The notes under the pieces were generated by a model, which ran no database searches, was not told the origin of the DNA, and saw only the letters and a list, made by a program, of their open reading frames with translations. The position numbers and the translations under genes are program-made. A DNA stretch of 64,000 bases from Synaphobranchus kaupii (taxonomy: Eukaryota > Chordata > Actinopteri > Anguilliformes > Synaphobranchidae): positions 54,926,157-54,990,156 of the forward strand of contig CM056381.1 of NCBI GenBank assembly GCA_029718625.1, written 5' to 3'. Of this stretch, positions 44,041-54,751 are shown one piece after another. Each line of letters begins with the position of its first letter. Positions within the stretch are counted from its first letter, which is position 1.

Positions 44041-45014
44041 GGGCTCTATTTTCAAACCGGCGCAAGGGGACGGTATAGTCAAACGCAAGCTTGTTGACAG
44101 CATCAACGTCTTAAAACTGGCGCTATGGCGTTTCTCAGCAATACCGCTAGGATCAACAAATTCTCAACATAACATCCTTTCGCTTGCGCTGCAGTGGGAT
44201 GGGTGGCGCTGTCTGGGGCGTGTTCTAAAATACTTTCGGCTCAGTGACAATTTGAACCAACGAAAACCCATTGCGTTATGATCAGCTGGAACCACCTCTT
44301 AGCGGCAACGCAATAGACTGGCAATTTGGCAACTTATTAGTCATGTAGTTCTATGTAGTGTCTATAGGTGATGCCAACATTACACTTCCATTTAATGAAC
44401 AAATAGCCTATAATTATTATTAATTAATTAATTTTAATTTAAACTACTAGAATAAAACAGGACAGCTTACAAGAAACTTGCGATCATGTAGGCCAATAGC
44501 CTATAATATATAAATTACACATTGACACAGTTGAATCATAAGCCTACCATTTGAATCATAATTATGCCTACATCACCTAATGTAGGCTAATTAATGCATT
44601 CGCCACCTCCTCCCGTGCCTTCCGAACTTCTGGGAGACGAGGTGGTGTGGATTGTGATCCATAAATTACTACAGTCCTAGCCTGTACTTCTGTTGCAAGT
44701 ATGTCTGATTCCTGTGCGGAAAATCGCTCTTGTCGTTGACGGTCCAGTGCGTTTGGGTTGCTCATTATGAAATTGCATGGAGCGATTGCGTTCCAACTGG
44801 CTTTTTTTTAAAGCATGAGAACAACAATTTGATTGGCTACCATAGAGACACACCTTGGACATTTAAACCCAGCCTTTTAGCAATACCGCCATCAGATGCG
44901 CCAAGATTGCCGTCATGAAATTACCAAATTTCTCGCCGACACGCCCTCAGAGCGATACCGCCAAGCGCTTACTCTTGTGTTCACCATTGCGTTTGGTTTA
45001 TTAAAATAGAGCCC
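44041..45014. mobile_element. PIF/Harbinger element (974 bp) inserted in family H copy 3
   Basis: Inverted ends GGGCTCTATTTT / AAAATAGAGCCC, flanked by TAA on each side (44038-44040, 45015-45017), the 3-bp TWA target of PIF/Harbinger. It contains part of the Harbinger accessory Myb-like gene but no DDE nuclease, so it is an internally deleted derivative. Confidence 0.88.
44577..44765 (-). CDS. Harbinger Myb/SANT-like DNA-binding protein, N-terminal part
   Basis: 62 codons from ATG at 44765: a basic start, then ERFSAQESDILATEVQ, TVVIYG, PPRLPEVRKAREEVANAL. This is the trihelix Myb/SANT-like fold found in the second protein of Harbinger elements and its domesticated relatives (NAIF1-type). In the family this protein binds the element ends and escorts the nuclease into the nucleus. 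Here the frame ends after helix 2-3 at TAG; an ATTAG-GTGATG junction at the stop might be an old splice donor. Most of the protein and the whole nuclease gene are gone, so it is probably a remnant. Confidence 0.7.
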   Translation of the reverse strand: MSNPNALDRQRQERFSAQESDILATEVQARTVVIYGSQSTPPRLPEVRKAREEVANALISLH

Positions 45015-46207
45015 TAAATATAATAAATCTGTCAGGTTGGCAACCCATAGGTTTAGCATATTTTCCCTTAGTTTATAATGTCCTGCTTATGGAAATGCGA
45101 CCAACCTATTTTACTGGTAGCGTAATGCTTTAAAACGATCCACTTTCCCAGGAAGACCGTGAAAAGTGCAATTTCTGCTCCTGTAAAGCGCACATGCAGA
45201 TAATGGCATTAAAATTAATTGTAAATTAATTTTGTAATGTGCTGCAAATTTTGTTTCTAATTGGCCGCTTAGTTCTCTTTAAAATCTTTTGTTCAGTTAT
45301 GGAATAACAGGTGAAATCAGCGGGGTTTTAATAAGCTGAGGGTATGGAAACCTTGTCACTGTAATTTAAAAAATATGAAGCGAATCCGCTGTAGCCTAGG
45401 CTATTTGAAAAACAATAAAAGCAATATTCACTGGACAAGGTTTTGAACTTTTTTCAGTCACAAACCATTCTATTTAGTTACAGGCTGTATTCCTAGATAA
45501 ACAGAGCTGTATTGTAATGACGTCTGAAGCGCATTTTCAGAACTCAAAAGTCCGTCTATTGCAGTGCGCGAGTTTTCCATTGAATGACAATTCACGCATT
45601 AGGTGTAAATGACAATTCGCGCATTAGGCTTGATATAGGTGTTATCAGCTCCTTTTTAATGGATAGCCATTGTCCCGTACTATCGCACATCGCCTGGATG
45701 TTGATGGAGTGGGCTGAGAGCAATGTAATGTGGCATCGTTTCCCTTCACCGAGGGAAAGGTATGTGGACCTATGGAACCTTTTATTATTATGCATTTTTG
45801 ATATAGCCTACACAATAATAATATTTCACATTGTGATCTAGATATTTTAGTCATGCTTGTGCGCGCCTGTGTGTAACAGGAGGGTATGCGCGTTGTGCAC
45901 ACGCCTATGTAGACGCACTTATATGCGCCGTTAAAATAACATGTAAACAACTGCGACATGACTTTAGACCAGGTTTGTGGTGGTTCTAGCGCAAGCGCTT
46001 TCTGCTGGCTCAAGATAGCAATACGCCAAAAAGAATCCTGGCCACTCCTCATCTTAAGACCAACACGCCCAGTTCACTTGTAATGGGCGCAAGAACACAT
46101 GCTAGTTAAAGGACGTAAGCGTTAGGCGTTATAATGAACCTAGCGCCGGGTGTAAGATAGCAAAGACACTTGCGTTTGGGTTAGCCGGGTGTAAGATAGG
46201 GCCCCTT

Positions 46208-47066
46208 AAGTTAATATATAACATTTTCACAAATGAACACTTCTTTGAGGGATGAGGATGTCAGAAATTATGATATGCAATTTTCCTTTCAAAATATTAT
46301 TGCTTTACTGGATATAGTCAAAGCATATTACAGTGACTTGAATAAGTATTCATTCACCTTTCTAACATTTTGTTGTCTCAGAATTTTAATTAAAGAGACT
46401 AAATTGGGATTTTTCCACAAAAGAAAAGGTTTAGAAAATATATACAAAGCATTAAAAAGAAAAAACAAATGAAAGCATCACATAAAACGTATTGAGCCCC
46501 TTTGCTACAATGGTGAACATTTTTCCTATGAGCAAGGTTTCTTTTTTCAATAATTAATTCAATATTTAGAGTGTCACAATACTATATAATTTCTATTATC
46601 TGGTTTGGAATATTTTAAACTAGCTGTTTTTTTACTGCTTAAATTGCAAATACCCATATCCTAATCCTTCTCCCTTGATTTTATAATTACAAGTCTAATT
46701 TTCAATGACTGGACGTACAGCATACACATGCTTGCACTTATCACATCAAGCTTTTTGTATTAAGTGTCCATTTGCTTGTTACACAGTGTCCCGTTTTCCT
46801 AAGACAGTAAACATCCTATAAATCAGTCTCATTCAATATTTTTTGGTAGAGGAATTACATATACCTTCGCCCTTGATTTAACCATTACGCACTTGCATTT
46901 CAATGACTCTGGACGCATGGCATACACATTGTTGCACTGGGACACTTCATACAAAAAGCTCGATGTGATATTTAGAGTCTCTGCGCAGCTTCCCTCCCGA
47001 CTTCACAAGCTCTTTAACTAACACACAGTGTATGTCACCAGAAGCTACCAAGCTCAGTATTCTGCA
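46208..47066. other. Non-coding DNA with a diverged internal duplication
   Basis: 46671-46800 and 46868-47075 share a diverged order of words (CCCTTGATTT, TTTCAATGACT, GGACG, CATACACA, TTGCACT, ACACAGTGT, GTCCC). This indicates an old tandem duplication. No coding seen. Confidence 0.5.
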
Positions 47067-47985
47067 TAGTGTCCCATTTCCCAACAAGCACAATCTGTCT
47101 ACAAGGCTACCTCCACCTCCAGTCCACAATCTCACACACCTGCTCCCCGGTTCACGATCACATCCATAAATCCGTACCACCCATTCATAACTAATCTATT
47201 TTATCCTAATTGGGTTATTTTTTATTAAGATTGGGTGGGTTTATAGTTTTAAAATCTGGCAACACTGTATGTGTTCAGAGCATATACTGTAGAAAAATGG
47301 TTCAGAGCTGCAGACAGCGTTTCTCAATGTGAGCAAATACATTAATGGAGAAGTGAATTCTTCACATATTGAGAGAAACGACGGATAGAGAAAGCTAGCT
47401 AGCTAGCACAAACTTGCTTTGGTCCACCCTAGTTCCAAGTCAACCAGGTTCCAACCCTCCATGTGGGTTATTCAGAGTTACTGACAGCATTTCGAGCAAG
47501 TGGAATAGTCAGTTTCTGAAATATTGAAAGAAATGGCGGGCGGATACATTGTATTACTGTGAACAATATAGCGATCTTGTATCCGAGAAAACTAGCTACA
47601 TGACTAATTATGTTCAATGTAGCCTACAATGTTCACTGGCATGATGGCATCCGATGCAAATCTAAATCTAAAACAAATAGCTAGCTAGCTTTCTCTATCC
47701 GTCCTTTCTCTGAATATGTGAGGAATTTAATTCTCAATGAATGTATTTGCTCACATTGAGAAACGCTCTTATCATAGATGAGTTTTGCTCAGTCGTGTGC
47801 CAGTTTTGTACCAAGCTACTGCCTATTGTTTTTATTTTTTTATAATAACAATAATAATTTTGCAATAAGTGTTAAGCTCTGAACCACTTGTCTACAGTCT
47901 ACAGTGGGAACGAGGCAAACTTAGTGGGTGGAGCAAAGCAATTTAATTGACAGATTGTGCTTGTTGGGAAATTGGTAAATAGGGA
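47067..47985. repeat. Foldback element with two sets of inverted arms
   Basis: Outer arms TTTCCCAACAAGCACAATCTGTC (47071-47093) and its complement at 47950-47972. Inner arms at ~47318-47405 and ~47685-47770, with GCGTTTCTCAATGTGAGCAA and CGGATAGAGAAAGCTAGCTA mirrored. The spacer between the inner arms is ~280 bp. No coding. Probably a non-autonomous transposon. Confidence 0.7.
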
Positions 47986-48180
47986 AATAAATAAGTAAAT
48001 GGGGAAATAAATATGGAAGTAAATAAATGAATGTATTAGAAAATTTAATAACTTAAATTCATTGCACATACATTTACATTTCTATATTCATTCCCAGATT
48101 TATTTATTTCCAAATGATTTTATTTATTCATTTTTATATTTCCACATTTAATTATTTATTTATTTATTTATTTATCATTG
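47986..48180. repeat. AAATAAAT simple repeats in opposing orientation
   Basis: GGGAAATAAATA-type repeats (47986-48040) followed after ~50 bp by TTTATTTATTTCC-type repeats (48095-48175), so the pair is roughly palindromic. Confidence 0.7.
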
Positions 48181-48329
48181 TGGCACTCTCAGTGTTCCAT
48201 ACAGAAGAGCCGTGTTTTATTTTATTAAGAATTCCAGGCTTGCTAATAAAATTTAGTGAAAGGCTTTGACATGTAAGGTTTACACTCCGGAACAGTTGGT
48301 GGCGGTATGCACCTTAAAGTAAGCTTATC

Positions 48330-50318
48330 AGGGAAACACACACACCAAGGCTACTAACCGGCTCACTGTCACACGCCAATGAGTAGAAGCGCAAACGCCA
48401 GGTTTTTCAGTAAGAAAACCAAACAAGGCGAATGGAAACAAAGCACTAGGCTCCCATACTTCTACGAGCTAAGTGACTAAAGAACGAGCCAGAAATAACA
48501 AACGCCCTGTCTCGGTAATGAGACGCATAAGAACAGGCAAGTAGCATAATGGCACAAGTAACACACACCAAACGTACCGAAGCTACTAACCAGCTCATTG
48601 TCACACACCAATGAGTATAAGCGCAAACGCCAGGTTTTTCAGTAAGAAAACCAAACAAGGCTACGAGCTAAGTGACTAAAGAACGAGCCAGAAATAACAA
48701 ACGCCCTGTCTCGGTAACGAGACGCATAAGAACAGGCGAGTAGCGTAATGGCACAAATAAAACACACAGCCAATAAACACTGCAAAATAATACAAAATAG
48801 TATACGAGGAGGCGAAAGAAACGGAGATCTAACGTTCCAAGGCTACTCTCATAGACTCGCAGTCAAACGCAAACATGACAACAAAATCGCCCAGTCTTCC
48901 TGTGAGGAGAGACATACCCGAAGGACGAACAGAACTACAGTTCCGAACAAAATCGCCCAGTCTCCATGTACAGAGACAGGTACCGAAGGACGAACAGAAC
49001 TACTGTCTGAACAAAATCGCCCAGTCTCCCTATAGGAAGACAGGTACTGAAGGACGAACAGAACAGCTGTTCCGGACATTTACCGGCTCCATGACTAACA
49101 CAAGATTAGACGAGAATAAGCGCTCTGCCTCTTGGTAAAGAGGAATGTAACAAGGAGAAGGAACAGATATAACATTCCATGGCTACTTTCATAGGCTCGC
49201 AGGCACATGCAAAGACCAGGAAGCAGGAACAGACAAGAGCCAGGGGGGAAGAGTCCTAATAACTACATCCACATAGGCAAGTCCCGCATTACTCCAGAAA
49301 ACGTAAAGGGGTAAACGCCCGATCTCCCAAGAGAGAAACATTTTACAGGCGAGCCGACGGAGCACCGTCGTCCCATAACTTTACAAGCAAAAATGACCAA
49401 TACAAGCTTAGTTGAAAATACACGCCCTAGCCTCTCAATAAAGGAGAAATGTAACAAGGCGAAGGAACAGAGCTAACGTTCCAAGGCTACTTTCAGAAAA
49501 ACGCAGTCACACACAAACATGTCCACAAAATCGCCCAGTCTCCCTGTGAGGAGAGACGTACCCGAAGAACGAACAGAACTACAGTTCCGAACAAAATCGC
49601 CCAGTCTCCATGTACGGAGACAGGTACCGAAAGGACGAACAGGACAGCTGCACCAAAATACCAACGCAAACTTAATAGAAAATAGCACGCACTGCCTCAA
49701 TATAATACAAAAAAACCCTGACTCACAACAAAGGGGAACGTAGTCCACGAGAAGGAGACAAAACAGGGAACAAACGTACCGAAGCTACTAACCGGCTCAC
49801 TGTAACACAGAAATGAGTAGAAGCTCAAACGCCTAGTTTCTCAGTAAGAAAACCAAACAAAGGCGAAATGGAACAAAGAACTGCTACCCTATACTTCTAC
49901 GAGCTAAGTAACTAAGTAGAAGCGTGAACGCCTGATCTCCCAGGAGAGAAACATCTTACAGGCGAATAAAGCAGAGATCTGTGGTCCCATACTTCTACGA
50001 GATAAGTAACCAAAGAGCCAGCAAGAACAAACCGCCCTGCCTCAGTAATGAGACGGTAAAATAGGCAAGTAGCACAAATGGTACAAATAACTCACACCAG
50101 ACAATGCAAATAACACAAATACAAAACAAACTATATCAAAGCCCCAAACGAAGGAAACGGGAGGCTTATATAGCTCTAAGGTGACCACGCACAGGTGTGG
50201 ATGCTGACAGAAGCTCCGCAATCAAAGCAGGGCGGAGCAAGCATCCATCAAAAGGGCAGCGCCCCCCGCGTGGCCACGAAAACGACCGCATGGGGGAAAA
50301 GGGTAGAAACCCATGACA
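48330..50318 (-). mobile_element. Diverged LTR of the hairpin-array family (minus orientation)
   Basis: The LTR start is at 50318 on the minus strand (TGTCATGGGTTTCTACCC, then CATGCGGTCGTTTTCG, GTGGCCACGCG, GGCGCTGCCC), matching 58637 onward. The body contains at least ten stem-loop plus GGGCG modules, for example at 48508-48528, 48952-48972, 49426-49444 and 49600-49618, and the CGACGG/CCGTC hairpin near 49353. The 3' end is not found and fades near 48330, beside a GTGGCGGTATGCACC relic. Some modules are locally triplicated (48350, 48585, 49780). No partner LTR in the same orientation, so a truncated solo LTR. Confidence 0.75.
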
Positions 50319-50468
50319 TCATGAGCATGACTGTGCTTTTGTACTTCTGTTTTCTGTGCTTTTGTACTTCTGGAATTGTGTTTGGGATGGCATTTTATTC
50401 ATTTTGTTTGTGAGTGAGTGTTTGGATAAAATACACAACACAACACACAATATGTTCAATATTTTTTA

Positions 50469-50642
50469 TTACAAATTCTTGTATAAAAACAAGATTTTTT
50501 CAGCTGTGCTGGGTTTTAGTCGGCTTCTCCTTCTGCTTATAACCTCACCAGCCTTAGAGAATATTCTCTCACAAGGCACGGATGTAGCTGGCAGTGATAA
50601 ATACTTTTTTGCCAGATTGTACAAATGGGGATATACAGCCAC
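50469..50642 (-). pseudogene. hAT/ZBED-like transposase, C-terminal dimerisation segment
   Basis: Minus-strand frame ending at 50469 reads VYPHLYNLAKKYLSLPATSV, then PCERIFSKAGEVISRRRSRL and EKILFLYKNL. This is the C-terminal hAT dimerisation domain (AT-S-ERVFS...RRSRL...FL-NL pattern). It is cut at 50642 by a solo LTR and resumes in frame at 52611. The natural stop codon is present. Confidence 0.88.
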
Positions 50643-52605
50643 TGTCATGGTTTGTGACCTTTTTCCCTTGCGGTTGTGTTCCTCGGTCACCACTAGTGGG
50701 CGCTGCTTCATTGGTGGAGTTTTGGCTCCTTTCCTTCTTCTCACGAAGAAGTTCTCATCAACGTTGCACAGCTGCACATGGTTGCCGGTGAGCTATTTAA
50801 GCCCATGTTCCTTTTGTTCTGGGCTTAGATAAGGTGTGGGAAGTACAGAGAGGGATAATAGAGTTCTTAATAGGCTCAGGATTGTTTAATAGAATATAGA
50901 ATTTTACTTTATACTTATAATTTTATTTATTAACTTAATTTAATATCATAGAATAAAGAAAATAATTATATTTATTCCTTATTTATTTATTTTTTTTTTC
51001 TTTCCTGGAATCCTGTTCTACATACTCCGGTATGGTAGGTGGCGGTATGCACCTAAAGTTGGTATTGCAATCCGCCAAAAAAACACAAAGAAGAAGTTCT
51101 GGGCTTCGATATTAATTGTTCTTTGTGATTGTTTGTTCTGTGGTGTTATTTTCTGGTATTAGTTGTGCTGTTTTGTGTGCGGTTTATTTTGCCCTTTTAA
51201 AGTTTTAAACGTATGATTCGATCTAGGTTTTTTAGGAGACCATTTTGCTCCGTTGTGCTTTTATTGGAGTTTTGCGGTACTGGCCTTTCTGCTTTGAGCT
51301 TCAGGTTGAATTCCTGTTTGGTGTGCTCATTTCAGTCTCCGCTTTCTGGTCTGTCCTTTGTTTGTCATTTTTACCTAGATCTATTGCCTTTTACTAAGAG
51401 ACAGGGCGTTTGTATCATACTGACTTTAGGGTTTTATTATTCCTAGAGGCAGGTCGGTTATTTTCGATTAAGTTTGCGTTGGTCTTTTGTTACAGCTGTT
51501 CCTGTTCGTCCTTTTCACCTGCGGGACGATTTTGTTCGGAACTATAGTTCTGTTCGTTCTCCGGGTGTGTATGGAGCTTGGACGATGCTATGGACATGTT
51601 TGTGTTTGATTGCGCATTTATGAAAGTAACCATGTTCCTCCGCCTCGTTACATTTCCCATTATTGAGAGGCTAGGGCGTGTGTTTTCAGTTAAGCTTGCA
51701 TTAGTCATGTTTGCTAGTAAAGTTATGGGATGACGGTGCTCCGTCGGCTCGCCTGTAAAATGTTTCTCTCTCCTGGGAGATCGGGCGTTTACCCCTTTAC
51801 GTTTTCTCGATCAACGCGGGACTTGCCTATGTGGATGTAGTTATTTGGACTCTTCCCCCCTGGCGTACTTCCCTATGTGGAAGTAGCTATTAGGACTCGT
51901 CCCCCCTGGCGTATTTGCCTATGTAGATGTAGTTATTAGGACTCATCTCCCCTGGCTTTTCTGTTCCTGCTTCCTGGTCGTTGCATTTGACTGCGAGCCT
52001 ATCAAACTGCCATGGAATTTTATATCTGTTCCTTTGCCTCGTTACATTTCCTCTTTACCAAGAGGCAGGGCTTTTATTCTTTATCAAACTCGTGTTGGTC
52101 TTTTAGCCGGTAATTCCGGTGCAGCTGTTCTGTTTCGTCCTTTTTACTTGCGGTACGATTTTGTTCGGAACTATAGTTCTGTTCGTTCTCCAGGTATGTT
52201 TCTCCTTATATGGAGCTTGGGCGCTTTTGTTGACAGGTTTGCGTTTGACTGCGAGTCCCTGAGAGTAGCCTTGGAACGTTAGATCTCCGTTCCTTTTCGC
52301 CTCCTTGTACACTAATGCTTATTAGTTTTCAGGGTTTGTTTGTTGTGTTTTATTTGTGCCTTTACGCTACTCGCCCTTTCTTATGTGCCTCGTTACCGAG
52401 ACAGGGCGTGTATTATTTCTGGCTATTCAGAGACCTGTCCTTGCACTTCTACTTATTTGGCGTGGGACAGTTAGCCGGTTGGTAGCGTCTGTAGGCGTGT
52501 TCGTTGTGTGTTCTCCTCCCTTATCTGCGGGGTTTTCCGCCTTAGTGGCCCTAGGGCTTTAAGAATCCCCTTGCTGCGTTTGGCTCCTCCTACCTCACAC
52601 GTCAC
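50643..52605 (+). mobile_element. Solo LTR of the hairpin-array family, inside the hAT gene
   Basis: Starts TGTCATGGTTTGTGACC and ends ...CTCACACGTCAC. It is flanked by the 5-bp repeat GCCAC (50638-50642 and 52606-52610). Removing the LTR and one repeat rejoins the hAT frame without a shift (PFFPLK-H-VAVYPHL). The interior has the same stem-loop plus GGGCG modules as the other LTRs (51655-51678, 51764-51786, 52200-52222, 52389-52409). A ~268-bp insertion sits at about 50827-51094. The 3' end lacks the CATTACA of the younger copies. Confidence 0.82.
50827..51094 (+). mobile_element. Short retroposon-like insertion in the solo LTR
   Basis: Bounded by the direct repeat TTCTGGGCTT(A/C)GATA (50817-50831 and ~51096-51110). 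It contains CTCCGGTATGGTAGGTGGCG, GTATGCACC and ends AACACAAAGAAGAAG, a tail also hinted at 48285. The variable-length target repeat and A-rich tail suggest LINE-mediated insertion. Family unknown. Confidence 0.55.
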
Positions 52606-52610
52606 GCCAC

Positions 52611-52804
52611 ATGCTTTAAAGGGAAAAAGGGATCTTCAGTCCTTGGAAGGTACGCATCACTGAGGTATTGTTTCACTTCCACAGTGGCATCAGCTGTGGC
52701 ACTTTGTACCCTCTGTGCCTCACTGACCCGAATGTCCAGCAGGTCCCACAGGTTCTCACCGTCTGTCGGAGCTGAAAACACTGTGGCTTGAGCTGCTGGA
52801 TTAT
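52611..52804 (-). pseudogene. hAT/ZBED-like transposase, penultimate coding segment
   Basis: Minus strand from the acceptor TTTAG|AT at 52804 reads NPAAQATVFSAPTDGENLWD, LLDIRVSEAQ, ATVEVKQYLSDAYL and PRTEDPFFPLK. This is the acidic 'E-DP-WW' region that precedes the hAT dimerisation domain. The open phase matches the upstream exon (G|AT = D) across a 117-bp intron (52805-52921) with GTAGGT and TTTAG ends. Interrupted downstream by the solo LTR. Confidence 0.8.
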
Positions 52805-52921
52805 CTAAAGATATAGTTACATTTAGTCATTCAACACGTTTTTCTCAATAGTGCACATATTATTTAGCAGGAAACAAAACATGCATTCAGTCAGCAAATC
52901 ATTTATACTTAAGCTACCTAC

Positions 52922-53140
52922 CTTGAGTTGTTAGTTGACGGTCTGTGGAGCTGCGGATCAGAGAGGCACACTCTGCTGTTAAGTTTTTCTCTGTGTCCTT
53001 CATAAGGCTGGCATTGCCAAACCTAAGGACCTTGAATCGCGGATCCAGAAGAGCCGCCATAGCCAACACCCTGACAGTCTCGATACCACTGCATCTGGCA
53101 ACAATTTCTTGTTGAAGATGTACACATAAAAGCCATAACA
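52922..53140 (-). pseudogene. hAT/ZBED-like transposase, LLDPRFK exon
   Basis: Minus strand: EIVARCSGIETVRVLAMAAL, LDPRFKVLRFGN, ECASLI, TDRQLTTQ, then the donor AAG|GTAGGT at 52922/52921. ALLDPRFK is the conserved hAT block between the catalytic core and the C-terminal domain. The 5' limit of the exon is uncertain, because the open frame runs on to ~53215. Confidence 0.75.
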
Positions 53141-53214
53141 GTTCATAAGGAGACAATTGTAGCAGGGCTATCTGGTTGGATAGTTGTTGCTTGGGTGGGA
53201 AGGCATTCAGCTAC

Positions 53215-53445
53215 CCGGTTGGCTGGCAGACAAACTCAATTATGTCAACAGCCTATAAATAGGCTGCAGTAGCCAGGTAAGGAGAAATGTCTTACCTGTT
53301 GCAGTTCCCGGTTTTCCCTTAGGCACGTGATTCCCTCTGTTGTGAAGGTAGGCCGGTAGTTCCATTCTGATGCATAATGGTTGTACTGATCCCGGTTAAA
53401 CTGATGAGTGTTGTCCATTATAGGTTCCTGTAGATGGGCTGGTGG
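53215..53445 (-). other. Possible additional exon(s) upstream of the hAT LLDPRFK exon
   Basis: Minus strand shows an acceptor CTACAG at ~53440, a frame MDNTHQFNRDQYNHYASEWN then LRENRELQQ, and a donor CAG|GTAAGA at ~53296. After an ~85-bp gap an acceptor GGTAG precedes a frame that joins the LLDPRFK exon in phase. I do not recognise this segment as hAT. It could be an exonised insertion or a different gene. Confidence 0.35.
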
Positions 53446-53559
53446 CGCAGGAGACTGCGATAACTCAGAATTAAGGTACTTTCATTAGCTGGGTACCGTG
53501 ACCGCAGTGAAACATTTAGCTTTCATGGTAGCACTAAGTTAAATGAGTGTTAAAATATA

Positions 53560-54552
53560 ACTGCCATGTTAGACTAGGTGCACATGGATTGTCCCTACGG
53601 TTATTTTATTGGTAACATTGGGAAAGCGCTTAGTCTCTGAGACTGTAATGGACGATAGGAGCCTACTATATAAGGTGCTAGTGCTACCTAGTTGTAACTG
53701 TTTTATTTCTTATTTTTCTTATAGGACATTGCTGGCTGCTGTTTTGCTATATTATCACTCCCTGTGATCTGCACTGAGCTTACGGACACATAACAACATA
53801 GTTGCGGCGACTATATGTGTGGGGTCATCCAAAAGATTCACCACAGCGAACCGCTATCATTCTGTCCCTGTGTTATATTTATTAATGTATTTTATGGTGG
53901 TTGTCTACATGTCTTTTAATCATTGATGTGAGATACATGTGGGACTCGTGTCTCACTGACAAACTGTGTGTAGGTTGGGGCTTGGGTGCGCTATGCTACC
54001 TTTCTCATTTCTTTGTTTTGTGCTGAAGGTCGAGACATTGTGCTGGTGTAGCAGTGGGCAATAGCGCGAATCGGAAGGCGGACCTTTTATTCACTGCTTG
54101 CTGTGTATGTGTGCGTGTGGATATATTGGGAGAATTTAAACCGCACATACTCACTTGGCTTATTTCACCCTTGCAGTGCGTGTGTCTGACACAGTCACAA
54201 GTGTGTGCTTGTCCCCTTCCGGTAAGTTGCCCTCTCTCGCCACGCAGTTCTCTTCCTCACACACTTCAGCAGCGCCCCTAACTGGCCTGGCGGAATAACG
54301 GCCGTGGTTATTTTATTTCATTTATTATAACCTGTGTTTATTGTATGTTTGTGGGTGCTTTTTATTACTTTGTTAGTTGGTTTAATAAACTCCATGTTTT
54401 ATTGATTGAATCCACGTCTCTGTTTACTTCATTTAATTGAAGGTGCCTGAGTAGGGAAGCACAAGTGCTCTGTGCATTATAAAAGAACAAAACAATTTCC
54501 TTGGGTGAAATTCCCAAGGTGGCGTAGTCTAACTGATGTAGTACCCGCCACA
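53560..54552 (+). mobile_element. LTR (probable Gypsy-type), left boundary uncertain
   Basis: The right end ...GTACCCGCCACA lies 3 bp before a primer-binding site. A TATA box (TATATAAGG, 53667-53675) and a polyadenylation signal (TTTAATAAAC, ~54380) are in the proper order. The left end may be near TGTTAAAATATAAC (~53548) but no target duplication was found. Located within the broken hAT gene, in the opposite orientation. Confidence 0.6.
53667..53675 (+). promoter_or_regulatory. LTR TATA box
   Basis: TATATAAGG in the U3-like part of the LTR, ~880 bp before the primer-binding site and upstream of the only AATAAA. Confidence 0.5.
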
Positions 54553-54555
54553 TTT

Positions 54556-54575
54556 TGGCGTAGTCGGCAGGATTC
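54556..54575 (+). other. Primer-binding site complementary to tRNA-Ser
   Basis: TGGCGTAGTCGGCAGGATTC is the exact complement of the 3' end of vertebrate tRNA-Ser(AGA-type) as I know it (…GAATCCTGCCGACTACG plus CCA). It begins 3 bases after the LTR's terminal CA, the standard place for reverse-transcription priming. Confidence 0.85.
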
Positions 54576-54751
54576 AAAATTGAGACGTGGATTCAGTTGT
54601 TTTTTTTTGTTTGTTTTATTCAGTTGGTTTGTCATTGTGGGGAGCTGATAATAATTGTTTTTAAGAAACAAGTGGTGTACGGCAAAACAGCAACTGGTAC
54701 GGTAAACTGCTCAAAATTCACCATTGGTACGGTGCTGGGTAATTTGTAGTG

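Larger units (their letters stand above)
43418..46204 (+). mobile_element. Harbinger-like element family H, copy 3, containing a nested Harbinger
   Basis: Starts GGGCCCTATCTTGGCGATC and ends GGTGTAAGATAGGGCCC, flanked by CTT on both sides (43415-43417, 46205-46207). Without the nested 974-bp element and its duplicated TAA it would be ~1.8 kb. The right end has a doubled terminus: CCGGGTGTAAGATAG occurs at 46147-46161 and again at 46186-46200. No transposase. The first 62 bp also lie at the end of tandem copy 1. Confidence 0.75.

Noticed and set aside
53560..54552. Host promoter with TATA box driving the 54752 ATG
   Set aside because: The perfect tRNA-Ser primer-binding site between the TATA box and the ATG shows it is an LTR and retroelement leader.
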